From Christensenella sp. UBA6345 (GTDB taxonomy: Bacteria > Bacillota > Clostridia > Christensenellales > UBA1242), in the NCBI GenBank assembly GCA_002437945.1, contig DJSB01000039.1:42565-62138 (forward strand): a DNA stretch of 19,574 nucleotides, given 5' to 3'. Made by a program: the position numbers and the translations under genes. Shown here in pieces: positions 7,446 to 14,338 of this stretch (position 1 is the stretch's first letter; each line of letters starts with the position of its first letter). The notes beneath the pieces were generated by a model. That model worked only from the letters and a program-made list of their open reading frames with translations, did not search any database and was not told the origin of the DNA.

Positions 7446-8039
7446 ATGAGTGATAACATTGAAAGTATGCAAAGACTTATCAATGCTTTTACCTATTTAC
7501 CTGGAGTTGGACGAAAAACTGCAGAAAGATATGCTTATTCTGTACTTAATTTAAGTGAAGAAGATGTACGTTTTTTTGCAGAAAGTTTACTAGAAGTTAA
7601 ACAAAAAATTAAGTTCTGTTCGATTTGTGGTAATTTTACAGATGGCGATATTTGTGATATTTGTAAATCTAGAAAAAGCAATATCATATGCGTGGTTAAA
7701 GAACCAAAAGATGTTTTGGCTATAGAAAAAGCAAAAAATTATAATGGTTTGTATCACGTGTTGCATGGTACAATTAATCCACTTGAAGGCAAAGGACCTA
7801 ATGATATAAGGATAAAAGAATTGGTAGACCGTGTAAAAGACGGTAGTATAAAAGAAGTAATTGTTGCTACTGATACAGATGTAGAAGGTGAAGTTACTGC
7901 TAGTTATATAGCCCAAATACTTAAACCACTTAATATAAAAGTGACTCGTATTGCACAAGGTATTAGTATGGGTAGTGCTTTGCAGTATGCAGATGAAGTT
8001 ACTTTAAGTAAGGCTATTCAAGATAGAAAAGAAATGTAG
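7446..8039 (+). CDS. recR: Recombination mediator protein RecR
   Basis: RecR (197 residues) works with RecO and RecF to load RecA at gaps in DNA. In order, it has a helix-hairpin-helix with LPGVGRKTAERYA (18-30), a C4 zinc finger (C58, C61, C70, C73), and a Toprim domain with E86 and the acidic segment ATDTDVEGE (141-149). A C-terminal Walker-B-like part with RIAQGISMGSALQYAD follows. The length is normal. In the Toprim segment many homologues have ATNP where this protein has ATDT, a mild variation. It is the last gene of the operon. No clear terminator follows, so some read-through into the surface-protein gene is possible. Confidence 0.95.
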   Translation: MSDNIESMQRLINAFTYLPGVGRKTAERYAYSVLNLSEEDVRFFAESLLEVKQKIKFCSICGNFTDGDICDICKSRKSNIICVVKEPKDVLAIEKAKNYNGLYHVLHGTINPLEGKGPNDIRIKELVDRVKDGSIKEVIVATDTDVEGEVTASYIAQILKPLNIKVTRIAQGISMGSALQYADEVTLSKAIQDRKEM

Positions 8040-8115
8040 TATTACTACTTACTTTTCATGTGATGTTAATATTTGAATACGTTTTTATTTACTATTATAG
8101 ATATAGGAGAAAATT

Positions 8116-9570
8116 ATGAGAAAAACAATTACTTTTAGATATGTTATAGTATTGTTATTAGTGATTTTGGGTTGTTCTTTGGGTGTATCTAATATTAATA
8201 AAGTTAGTGCTTATTATGACGAAACATCTACTGTTAATACGACATCTCAAGTTGCTACTCCAGTGCCACCAACCGAACAAGGTGGTATAGTGGCTAAAGA
8301 TGAGACAGGTATTAATGATGAGTGGTTGTATCAATATTTACTTATTGAATATAATAAATATTATCAACTTGACCAAGAACATGAAGCCAAACAAATAAGA
8401 GTAGATATGTTTAGTGAGATGACAACCATAGACTTGTCTAATACTAATGGCTTAATTAAAAGTTTAAGCGGACTTAACTGCTTAAATTTAGAAAATTTAA
8501 AAGTTCTTAATGTTGGACATAACCAGATAAGTTCAATTAGTAATGATGATATTAAAAATTTGTTAAGCCTAGAAGAATTATACTTACATGATAACAATCT
8601 TACTTCATTAACAATACCGACTAGTTTAACTCAATTAAAAGTACTTAATCTTAACAAAAACAGTATTGATAAGATAGATTTAAGTGGAATTAATAATGGT
8701 AAAGTTTATTTAAGTTTTAACAAATTTTCATCAATCATTGATATTACTTTACCACGTATTATTTATAATACAGATTTGTATCTAGAATTATTTAATAACA
8801 ATATCACAGATGCAGATGAACTATATAATTCTGGCAATGTTGAAGGTGGTAAGATTACTGTAGAATTAGGATTGCAAGGTGTAGGACTTAACTATAAAGC
8901 CAATGCAAGTGCTGAAGAAAAAGTAACACCAATTATTGCAAAAAATAAAGCGTTTAAATTCTATAATTCTACTGCTTACCCAAATATGGAGATTAGAATT
9001 ACTAATATACTTAATAACCAGTTAGTAAAAACTATATCTAATAATGCTGATACCAAAATAACCGAATATAATTTAGGTGTGGGCGAATATAAGGTAGAAT
9101 ATTATGACAAGAGTACTAATACTACTATGTATACACCTAAAGATAAATATGGCTGTGCATTTAAACAACTTGATACTATAAAAGTAGTTCCTACTGCACC
9201 AACTGTTAAGTTTATTATAAAAGGTAAAGAGTATGATACTCGTAGTAAATTTAGTGGAGTTGGTAAACTTAAGGCTACTAATCCAGATGGCGAAGGCGAT
9301 ATATATTATAGTATTGCTGGTGGCGAGTGGGTTAAAGGAGAAGAGTGCCAACTTAAACGTGGTGGTCAATATGAAGTAGCATTTAAAGTGGTTGTAGGTA
9401 CTTTAGATTCTCAAGATAGTTTTGAAAGTGAAATAGTATCTATGAGTGTTTCGCAGTCACTTAATCCATATGTGCCTGATGTAGCAATGTTATTTATTAT
9501 TGCTATTATTGTATTAGTATTATTCTTTGTTGCATTACCATTAATAGTAAAATATGTTATTAAAAAATAA
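8116..9570 (+). CDS. Membrane-anchored leucine-rich-repeat surface protein
   Basis: This is a 484-residue exported protein. The N-terminus has a signal peptide: a positive start, a hydrophobic core at about 9-22, and a likely signal-peptidase site after VSA at residue 32. A low-complexity Ser/Thr/Pro stretch follows. About 95-240 holds degenerate leucine-rich repeats of about 22-24 residues (LKVLNVGHNQIS, LEELYLHDNNLT, LKVLNLNKNSID). The 240-450 region is beta-rich and resembles Ig-like surface modules. A transmembrane helix at about 457-478 is followed by a basic tail ending KYVIKK, so it should be a type I membrane protein facing outward. There is no LPXTG sorting motif. Ligand and role are unknown; adhesion or protein binding is typical of such repeats. 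The ribosome site is AGGAG, and a weak TATTAT -10 lies at 8093-8098. Confidence 0.75.
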   Translation: MRKTITFRYVIVLLLVILGCSLGVSNINKVSAYYDETSTVNTTSQVATPVPPTEQGGIVAKDETGINDEWLYQYLLIEYNKYYQLDQEHEAKQIRVDMFSEMTTIDLSNTNGLIKSLSGLNCLNLENLKVLNVGHNQISSISNDDIKNLLSLEELYLHDNNLTSLTIPTSLTQLKVLNLNKNSIDKIDLSGINNGKVYLSFNKFSSIIDITLPRIIYNTDLYLELFNNNITDADELYNSGNVEGGKITVELGLQGVGLNYKANASAEEKVTPIIAKNKAFKFYNSTAYPNMEIRITNILNNQLVKTISNNADTKITEYNLGVGEYKVEYYDKSTNTTMYTPKDKYGCAFKQLDTIKVVPTAPTVKFIIKGKEYDTRSKFSGVGKLKATNPDGEGDIYYSIAGGEWVKGEECQLKRGGQYEVAFKVVVGTLDSQDSFESEIVSMSVSQSLNPYVPDVAMLFIIAIIVLVLFFVALPLIVKYVIKK

Positions 9571-9577
9571 ATTTATT

Positions 9578-9612
9578 TAGCCATGGTTGAAATTAACTAT
9601 GGCTATTTTTTT
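9578..9612 (+). terminator. Intrinsic terminator after the LRR gene
   Basis: An 11-bp stem with one G-U pair (9578-9588 with 9595-9605) closes a 6-base loop and is followed by seven Ts (9606-9612). Confidence 0.85.
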
Positions 9613-9689
9613 AACCATAATTTTAATTACTTTGTGAATATTAATAAAAATTGGCAATAATAAGTATAAAACTGTATTTTGGAGTAGTT

Positions 9690-10517
9690 ATGAATAAATG
9701 TGGTGAAATTTTTACTATTATTGGTGTAATTGTTGTATTTGTAATAAGTGCGGTTGTTTTTGGATTTACGGGTACTAAAAATGGCGGATACAATTTTGTT
9801 AAACTAGAAGTTAATCCTAAAATAGAATTTTTAACCAATAGAAAAGACAAGATTATTTCTATTATGCCTATTAATAGTGAAGCCAAAGAATTAATTATTG
9901 AAGAAAATTTTCTTGGACTAAAAATTGAAGAAGGCGTAGAAAAATTTGTAGACTTATGTGTAAAAGCCAATTATATAGATGTTGATAGGGAAGATAATGC
10001 TATCAAACTTAATATCGTTTCGGGACTTACTCAAGGATTAGAAGTTAAAGTGTATAGGACTATTAATAAGTATTTAGTTAATAATGAAGTAAAGTGTATC
10101 ATATTAGAAGGAAATAACGAGTTAAAACAAGTAAAGTCGTCCAAAGAGTATGGAGTTACTCCTAGTAAGTATAGCCTAATGTTGTCTTTATGTAATTTAT
10201 ATCCTGATATTAGTCTTAATAGTGCAAAAAAGATGAGTGAGAAAGATATGCTTAAAAAGATTAAAATTGCACATGAAAAATTGTATGAAGCCATTAATGA
10301 ATATAGTGAAGAAGAATTAAGTAATAAGGTAAAATTAATTGATTTTAATAAAGCCAAACTTAACCATCATAATGAAAAAATAACTAAAAAATCTATAAGC
10401 AAATTTAAAGATGAATACACACAATATGTTAAAGATAAGAAAAAATATTATGAAAGAGATTTTGAAAGACAGTATGATGATTGGAAAGAGTTTCGTACAG
10501 ATTATAGTTATGCATAG
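9690..10517 (+). CDS. Single-pass membrane protein with RsgI-like extracellular module
   Basis: The likely protein is 275 residues, starting at the ATG preceded by TTGGAG; an upstream in-frame start would add 13 residues but has no ribosome site. Only about six residues precede a transmembrane helix (7-26). The outside part at about 34-115 resembles the juxtamembrane domain of RsgI-type anti-sigma factors: LEVNPKIEFLTN (39-50), then KIISIMPINSEAKELI, an EGVEKFVDLCVKANYI helix and a final strand. RsgI proteins self-cleave between Asn and Pro in the equivalent INPSIE motif. That pair is conserved here as N42-P43. The cytoplasmic sigma-binding domain of RsgI is absent. The C-terminal half is Lys/Glu-rich and helical, ending in many aromatic and charged residues. 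The function is unknown; the family call is by pattern. Confidence 0.6.
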   Translation: MNKCGEIFTIIGVIVVFVISAVVFGFTGTKNGGYNFVKLEVNPKIEFLTNRKDKIISIMPINSEAKELIIEENFLGLKIEEGVEKFVDLCVKANYIDVDREDNAIKLNIVSGLTQGLEVKVYRTINKYLVNNEVKCIILEGNNELKQVKSSKEYGVTPSKYSLMLSLCNLYPDISLNSAKKMSEKDMLKKIKIAHEKLYEAINEYSEEELSNKVKLIDFNKAKLNHHNEKITKKSISKFKDEYTQYVKDKKKYYERDFERQYDDWKEFRTDYSYA

Positions 10518-10592
10518 GTATAAGTGCAATGGGATTTTTGCGTAAATAAGTTGTGGTTTTAAAGCGTAAAAATATTAATAAGGTTATTTTGG

Positions 10593-10621
10593 TTGTAAAA
10601 AAGACGATTTATTAGTATACT
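10593..10621 (+). promoter_or_regulatory. Promoter of the guanylate kinase-ParB fusion gene
   Basis: TTGTAA (10593-10598) and TATACT (10616-10621) are exactly 17 bases apart, a strong sigma-A-type match. The leader would be about 25 bases, ending in GGAGGA (10645-10650) just before the ATG. Confidence 0.7.
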
Positions 10622-10653
10622 AATTTTAGAATATATTATTTCTCGGAGGAAAT

Positions 10654-11484
10654 ATGAAAACTAAAGGTTTGGTGCTTTTGATTTCTGGTACAAGTGGTGC
10701 TGGTAAAAACACAATTATTCAAGGTATGCTTAATCAAGATGGCTACAAATTTATATCATCTTACACTACACGTGAACGTAGAGATGTGGATACCCCTAAT
10801 CAATATCAGTATATAACTGTTCAGGAATTTGAAGAAAAAATCAAATCTAACGAGATTTTTGAATATGATATGTTTAACAATAACTACTATGGCACTAGCA
10901 GAAAATTGTTTAGTGATGGATTAAAAGATGCCGATGTTGTTATGAAAGATATATCTGTTATGGGATTTAAGAATATAGAAGAAGAGTTGGGAGACGAACT
11001 AAATATTACTGCTGTATTTTTAACTCAAACTAAAAAGGAATTACGTCAACGTCTTATAGGACGTGGTGAAAGTCCAGAAAAGATTAAAAACAGACTTAAA
11101 TTGTATAAAAAAGAGCAGGCACAAATACCTAATTATGATTATGTTATATTTAATGATGTGTATTTAGATACATTAGATAAAGTAACAAAAATAGCAGAAA
11201 TAGGATTGGGTAAGACAGAGTTGTTGCCTACAAAGAGTTGCGCCAATATTAGTGCTAAAAAGATTGATTCTATCGCTACCAAACTTGAAAAAGGTAAAGT
11301 ATTTAAACCTATAAAAATTGCGTTGGTAAATGGACAAGTGTATATAGTAGATGGTATTCATAGATACTTGGCAAGTTTGAAGACTGGCAAAAATATTGTT
11401 AAAGAATTTGTTAATGTTACTCCAAAAATCGAAGATGTTAATAAAGAAGAATGGGACAAAGTCGTAGATTCATATAAAGCATAA
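10654..11484 (+). CDS. Guanylate kinase-like domain fused to ParB/Srx-like domain
   Basis: This 276-residue protein has two parts. Residues about 5-175 follow guanylate kinase: P-loop GTSGAGKNT (12-20), GMP-binding segment SYTTRERR (36-43), Y53, E70, NYYGT (77-81), and the arginine-rich LID area R134, R137, R147. The residue after the P-loop lysine is Asn, not Ser/Thr, and the usual LEID motif reads MKDIS. Residues about 185-255 resemble the ParB/sulfiredoxin fold, with VDGIHRYLA (232-240) matching the DGxHR motif. The sulfiredoxin cysteine (GCHR) is Ile here. ParB-fold proteins include CTPases, nucleases and free serine kinases. The substrate is unknown. Because the true gmk is normally a single-domain enzyme elsewhere, I infer a specialised role. 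It is a single-gene unit with its own promoter, a GGAGGA ribosome site and a terminator. Confidence 0.7.
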   Translation: MKTKGLVLLISGTSGAGKNTIIQGMLNQDGYKFISSYTTRERRDVDTPNQYQYITVQEFEEKIKSNEIFEYDMFNNNYYGTSRKLFSDGLKDADVVMKDISVMGFKNIEEELGDELNITAVFLTQTKKELRQRLIGRGESPEKIKNRLKLYKKEQAQIPNYDYVIFNDVYLDTLDKVTKIAEIGLGKTELLPTKSCANISAKKIDSIATKLEKGKVFKPIKIALVNGQVYIVDGIHRYLASLKTGKNIVKEFVNVTPKIEDVNKEEWDKVVDSYKA

Positions 11485-11487
11485 ATT

Positions 11488-11521
11488 AAAAACATTACTA
11501 GTGTTCTAGTAATGTTTTTTT
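11488..11521 (+). terminator. Intrinsic terminator after the kinase-ParB fusion gene
   Basis: A perfect 11-bp stem (11491-11501 with 11506-11516) has a TGTT tetraloop. It is extended by A/T pairs and ends in a T-run to 11521. The A-run on the left gives some bidirectional character. Confidence 0.88.
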
Positions 11522-11553
11522 GTTGTGTAAGTATAATGTTAAAATATACTATA

Positions 11554-11582
11554 TTGACTTTTTAGTTAAGGTGTGTTAATAT
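11554..11582 (+). promoter_or_regulatory. Near-consensus promoter of the 170-residue unknown gene
   Basis: TTGACT (11554-11559) and TAATAT (11577-11582) are 17 bases apart, with TGT giving an extended -10. This is one of the two best promoters in the window and suggests strong transcription. The predicted start is only a few bases before the GGGGGG tract used as ribosome site. Confidence 0.75.
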
Positions 11583-11605
11583 ATTAATGTTGGGGGGAAA
11601 CAACG

Positions 11606-12118
11606 ATGAGTTTAAAAAAAGATATAAAAAGAAATGCTAAAAGTGTTTCATTAAAATTAGAAAAATTAAGTGATGCTTTTGATAAAAAATTTTTAAGATT
11701 CAATAATCGCGATCTTGTATTACTTGAAAGTGATAATAGATTAGAAGTTGCTGTTATGGCAACTGCAAGAACAAGAAGATGGATTAAAAACCATTTTGAA
11801 GAAGAAGTTGATAGCCGTAACTATAATAAGTATGCTATTACATTAAGTGGTGAACATAAACCACTAGATGCAAAGACAGAAATGTATGCTAAAAAGCCAT
11901 ATATTCAATATTACTATAAAGGTAAAGAAGTTTCTGCATTATGTGATTATGCTGATCATTCACAAAGATTATTTTGGACAATTAGAAAATTAAAATGTTT
12001 AGATGAATATCAACAAAATGAACAATTAGATATTGTTAATCTATTCTGCTTGCAAGATAAGATTGATGAAGAACTTGGTCTTATCACAATCAAAAAAGAT
12101 GATACTTTAGATATGTAA
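11606..12118 (+). CDS. Uncharacterised 170-residue cytoplasmic protein
   Basis: I do not recognise this protein. It has no signal peptide, membrane segment or obvious metal motif. The N-terminal 30 residues are Lys-rich and probably helical. The middle has aromatic strands (KKPYIQYYYKGKEVS) and the segment HSQRLFWTIRKLK (118-130). The C-terminus is acidic (KKDDTLDM). Three cysteines (C113, C131, C148) are scattered. It has an excellent promoter, an unusual G6 ribosome site (11592-11597), its own terminator, and leucine codons strongly biased to TTA, including before AAA, where neighbours use CTT. The rubrerythrin gene shares that bias, so high expression is a reasonable inference; recent transfer is the alternative. 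Confidence 0.7.
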   Translation: MSLKKDIKRNAKSVSLKLEKLSDAFDKKFLRFNNRDLVLLESDNRLEVAVMATARTRRWIKNHFEEEVDSRNYNKYAITLSGEHKPLDAKTEMYAKKPYIQYYYKGKEVSALCDYADHSQRLFWTIRKLKCLDEYQQNEQLDIVNLFCLQDKIDEELGLITIKKDDTLDM

Positions 12119-12121
12119 TTT

Positions 12122-12159
12122 AAAAAACATTATCCTGTAATATGGGTAATGTTTTTTTT
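12122..12159 (+). terminator. Intrinsic terminator after the 170-residue gene
   Basis: A 14-bp stem, A-rich at its base and with one T-G pair (12122-12135 with 12144-12157), closes an 8-base loop. It is embedded in a run of eight Ts (12152-12159). The rest of the gap to 12389 holds only candidate promoter boxes. Confidence 0.85.
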
Positions 12160-12292
12160 ATTTTAATAATTCAAGTATAATATCTAATCTAAAATTGTAT
12201 TTTGTAGGAATATTATGTCTAGTAAATTTATATTTTTTTATAAAAAATTAACAATTTTACATTTTTAGCAAAAGATTAATTAATATGCTTAA

Positions 12293-12322
12293 TATAATTG
12301 ACAAAAAATGTTAGAATATACT
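12293..12322 (+). promoter_or_regulatory. Candidate promoter region of the acyltransferase operon
   Basis: Two overlapping sets of boxes occur. A perfect TATAAT lies at 12293-12298 with no good -35. A perfect TTGACA lies at 12298-12303, but the nearest TATACT (12317-12322) is only 13 bases away. Neither is a complete promoter alone, so the true start cannot be decided from sequence. Confidence 0.35.
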
Positions 12323-12389
12323 TAACATTATTCATAAAAATAATAATCATATTAATATAGATAAATTTTTTAGGTTAAAGGTAAGAATC

Positions 12390-13661
12390 ATGAAAAGAAA
12401 AAATTGGTATTTGCTAGACAATGCGGCATTAATATTCCCATGTACTGCCAACAAGACACGTCCCAATATGTTTTGTGTAAGTGCTTTTTTAGTTGAAGAA
12501 ATTAATCAAGCAATTTTGCAAGAAACAATAGATCAAGTTTTGCCACGTTTTCCTAGTTATAAAGTAAGACTTAAGAAAGGGCTTTTCTGGTACTATTTTG
12601 AAGAGAACACAAAAGATTATGTAGTCGAAGAAGAACCTGCTTATTTATATAATTATGATATGTTAAAAAGTAAGAACGGGTATTTATTTGATTTAGCATA
12701 TTATCGCAATAAGATTAGTTTAACCATGTTCCATAGCCTTACAGATGGTACTGGAGCAATGGAGTTTTTAAAAACTATAGTTTATCAATATCTTAAACTT
12801 ACAGGTAAAGATATTGATAGTGAAGGCGTGGTTATGATGCCCAATGCCCCTAGTATTAATAGTGAAGTAAAAGATAATTTTGTTAAATATTATAATAAAG
12901 ATAAATCTATAGCACCTAAAGAACTTAAAGCCTATCATATAGAAGGTACACACTTTGATTATGGTGTAGGGACTATTGTAGGTACTGCTAGTGTGAGTGA
13001 AGTAAAGAAACTTGCTAAAAAATACAACGTTACCTTAACAACATATTTAAGTGCATTATTTACTTATGCTTTGTATCTTGATGCTTATTCTGAAGAGCAC
13101 CCTATTAAGAAACCTATTAAATTATTCGTTCCAGTTAATATGCGTAAGATATTTAAAGATGAAACTACACGTAATTATGCTGGATACTTAAGACTAGAAA
13201 CATTCTGTAAACCTAATATGACTTTAGAAGAAGTAATATTGGATTATGATAAACAGATGAAAGAAAAGGTTACTAAAGAATATCTTGCTAATGCTAGCAA
13301 TGCTAATGTGCGTATGAGTAAAAACTTTATCATAAGGATAATGCCTTTGGCAGTTAAAAATATTGCTATGCGTATTGGATATAGTATGCTAGGAGATGGT
13401 ATTCAAACTACAAGTGTTAGTAATTTAGGAGTAGTGCAGATACCTAAATCTATGGAACCATATATAGAGAATTTGCATTTTGACCTAGGTGCTAGTTACA
13501 ACATTGCTAAAAACTTTGGTATATGTTCTTATAAAGACAAACTTAATATGAGTTTTTGTCGTAGTATTATCGAGACTGGATTAGAAAAGCAATTTTTCAA
13601 ATTGCTTACAGACCAAGGTATTAAAGTAGAAATTATGAGTAATTATTGGGAGAGAGAGTAA
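12390..13661 (+). CDS. Condensation-domain/alcohol acetyltransferase-like acyltransferase
   Basis: This 423-residue protein belongs to the chloramphenicol-acetyltransferase-like superfamily that includes NRPS condensation domains, PapA-type acyltransferases and alcohol acetyltransferases. The catalytic HxxxDG motif is FHSLTDGTGAMEF, with H115, D119 and G120. A second family feature, VSNLGVV near residue 343, corresponds to the bridging segment between the two lobes. The length fits a free-standing enzyme, with no carrier-protein domain. It presumably moves an acyl group from a thioester to an alcohol or amine, but the substrates are unknown. It is translationally coupled to the DUF6320 gene downstream (TAATG overlap), and I recall these two families as frequent neighbours in clostridia. 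The ribosome site (AAAGGT) is modest. Confidence 0.75.
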   Translation: MKRKNWYLLDNAALIFPCTANKTRPNMFCVSAFLVEEINQAILQETIDQVLPRFPSYKVRLKKGLFWYYFEENTKDYVVEEEPAYLYNYDMLKSKNGYLFDLAYYRNKISLTMFHSLTDGTGAMEFLKTIVYQYLKLTGKDIDSEGVVMMPNAPSINSEVKDNFVKYYNKDKSIAPKELKAYHIEGTHFDYGVGTIVGTASVSEVKKLAKKYNVTLTTYLSALFTYALYLDAYSEEHPIKKPIKLFVPVNMRKIFKDETTRNYAGYLRLETFCKPNMTLEEVILDYDKQMKEKVTKEYLANASNANVRMSKNFIIRIMPLAVKNIAMRIGYSMLGDGIQTTSVSNLGVVQIPKSMEPYIENLHFDLGASYNIAKNFGICSYKDKLNMSFCRSIIETGLEKQFFKLLTDQGIKVEIMSNYWERE

Positions 13662-14332
13662 TGAAAAGATGTGAACATTGTAATGTTGATGTTGCTACAA
13701 CTCATGATACTTGCCCATTGTGTTTTAGAGAATTGGTTGATATAGGCGGACGAGAAACTCCAGATTTGTTTAAGGAGAAACAACCTAAACCAGTTATTAA
13801 ACATAGGGTATTGTTAATAAAAATATTCTTATTTTTATCTATTATTGCAGCGGTGGCATGCTTAACAGTTAATCTTATGGTAAAGCCTATTCCTATGTGG
13901 AGTTTGGTTGTTATTGTAAGTATATTATATTGTTGGGTACTTATATGTCATACCATATTAAGTGAACGTAGCATATTTGAAAAATTACTTTTGCAGATAG
14001 GTGTAGTAGTAGGATTATTATTCTTGTGTGAATGGGTGGCTGCAGGTGGTAAATGGATGGTTGATTATGTTATACCGGCTATTTCTATGTCTGCCATTTT
14101 AGTTCTATTTATCTTATCGCAAGCATTAAAATATCATAAAGGTGTATTATCTTTCTTTATAATGACAATTATATTAGTACTATTATCTGGTGCTTTACTA
14201 TTGTTCAAAGCGACATCATTTAAACTACTTAATATTATTGTATTACTTGAAGGAGCATTATCTTTATTGGGTATGATATTATTTAGCGGTGGAGTGCTAA
14301 AGACCGAATTTAGTAAAAAATTTCATGTGTAG
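13661..14332 (+). CDS. DUF6320 zinc-ribbon membrane protein
   Basis: This is a 223-residue integral membrane protein. The N-terminus has a zinc ribbon (C4/C7 and C19/C22 in RCEHC and CPLC). A short linker leads to about six hydrophobic helices between residues 50 and 215. This architecture fits DUF6320. The start at 13661 is chosen because GGGAGAGAG sits just upstream and it overlaps the previous stop by one base; an in-frame TTG at 13646 would add five residues without a ribosome site. The function is unknown. Tight coupling to the acyltransferase suggests the pair act together on a membrane-associated substrate, for example a lipid or envelope glycan (inference). Confidence 0.7.
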   Translation: MKRCEHCNVDVATTHDTCPLCFRELVDIGGRETPDLFKEKQPKPVIKHRVLLIKIFLFLSIIAAVACLTVNLMVKPIPMWSLVVIVSILYCWVLICHTILSERSIFEKLLLQIGVVVGLLFLCEWVAAGGKWMVDYVIPAISMSAILVLFILSQALKYHKGVLSFFIMTIILVLLSGALLLFKATSFKLLNIIVLLEGALSLLGMILFSGGVLKTEFSKKFHV

Positions 14333-14338
14333 GTGAGT

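Noticed and set aside
8116..8200. Lipoprotein signal ending at C20 of the LRR protein (ILGC)
   Set aside because: Leu at the -2 position is unusual for a lipobox, a normal signal-peptidase site (VSA) lies 12 residues later, and a C-terminal anchor makes lipidation unnecessary.
10518..10592. Riboswitch or small RNA before the kinase-ParB fusion
   Set aside because: Only a short GCGTAAA direct repeat and weak hairpins are visible; nothing matches a known aptamer, and the promoter at 10593-10621 lies after it.
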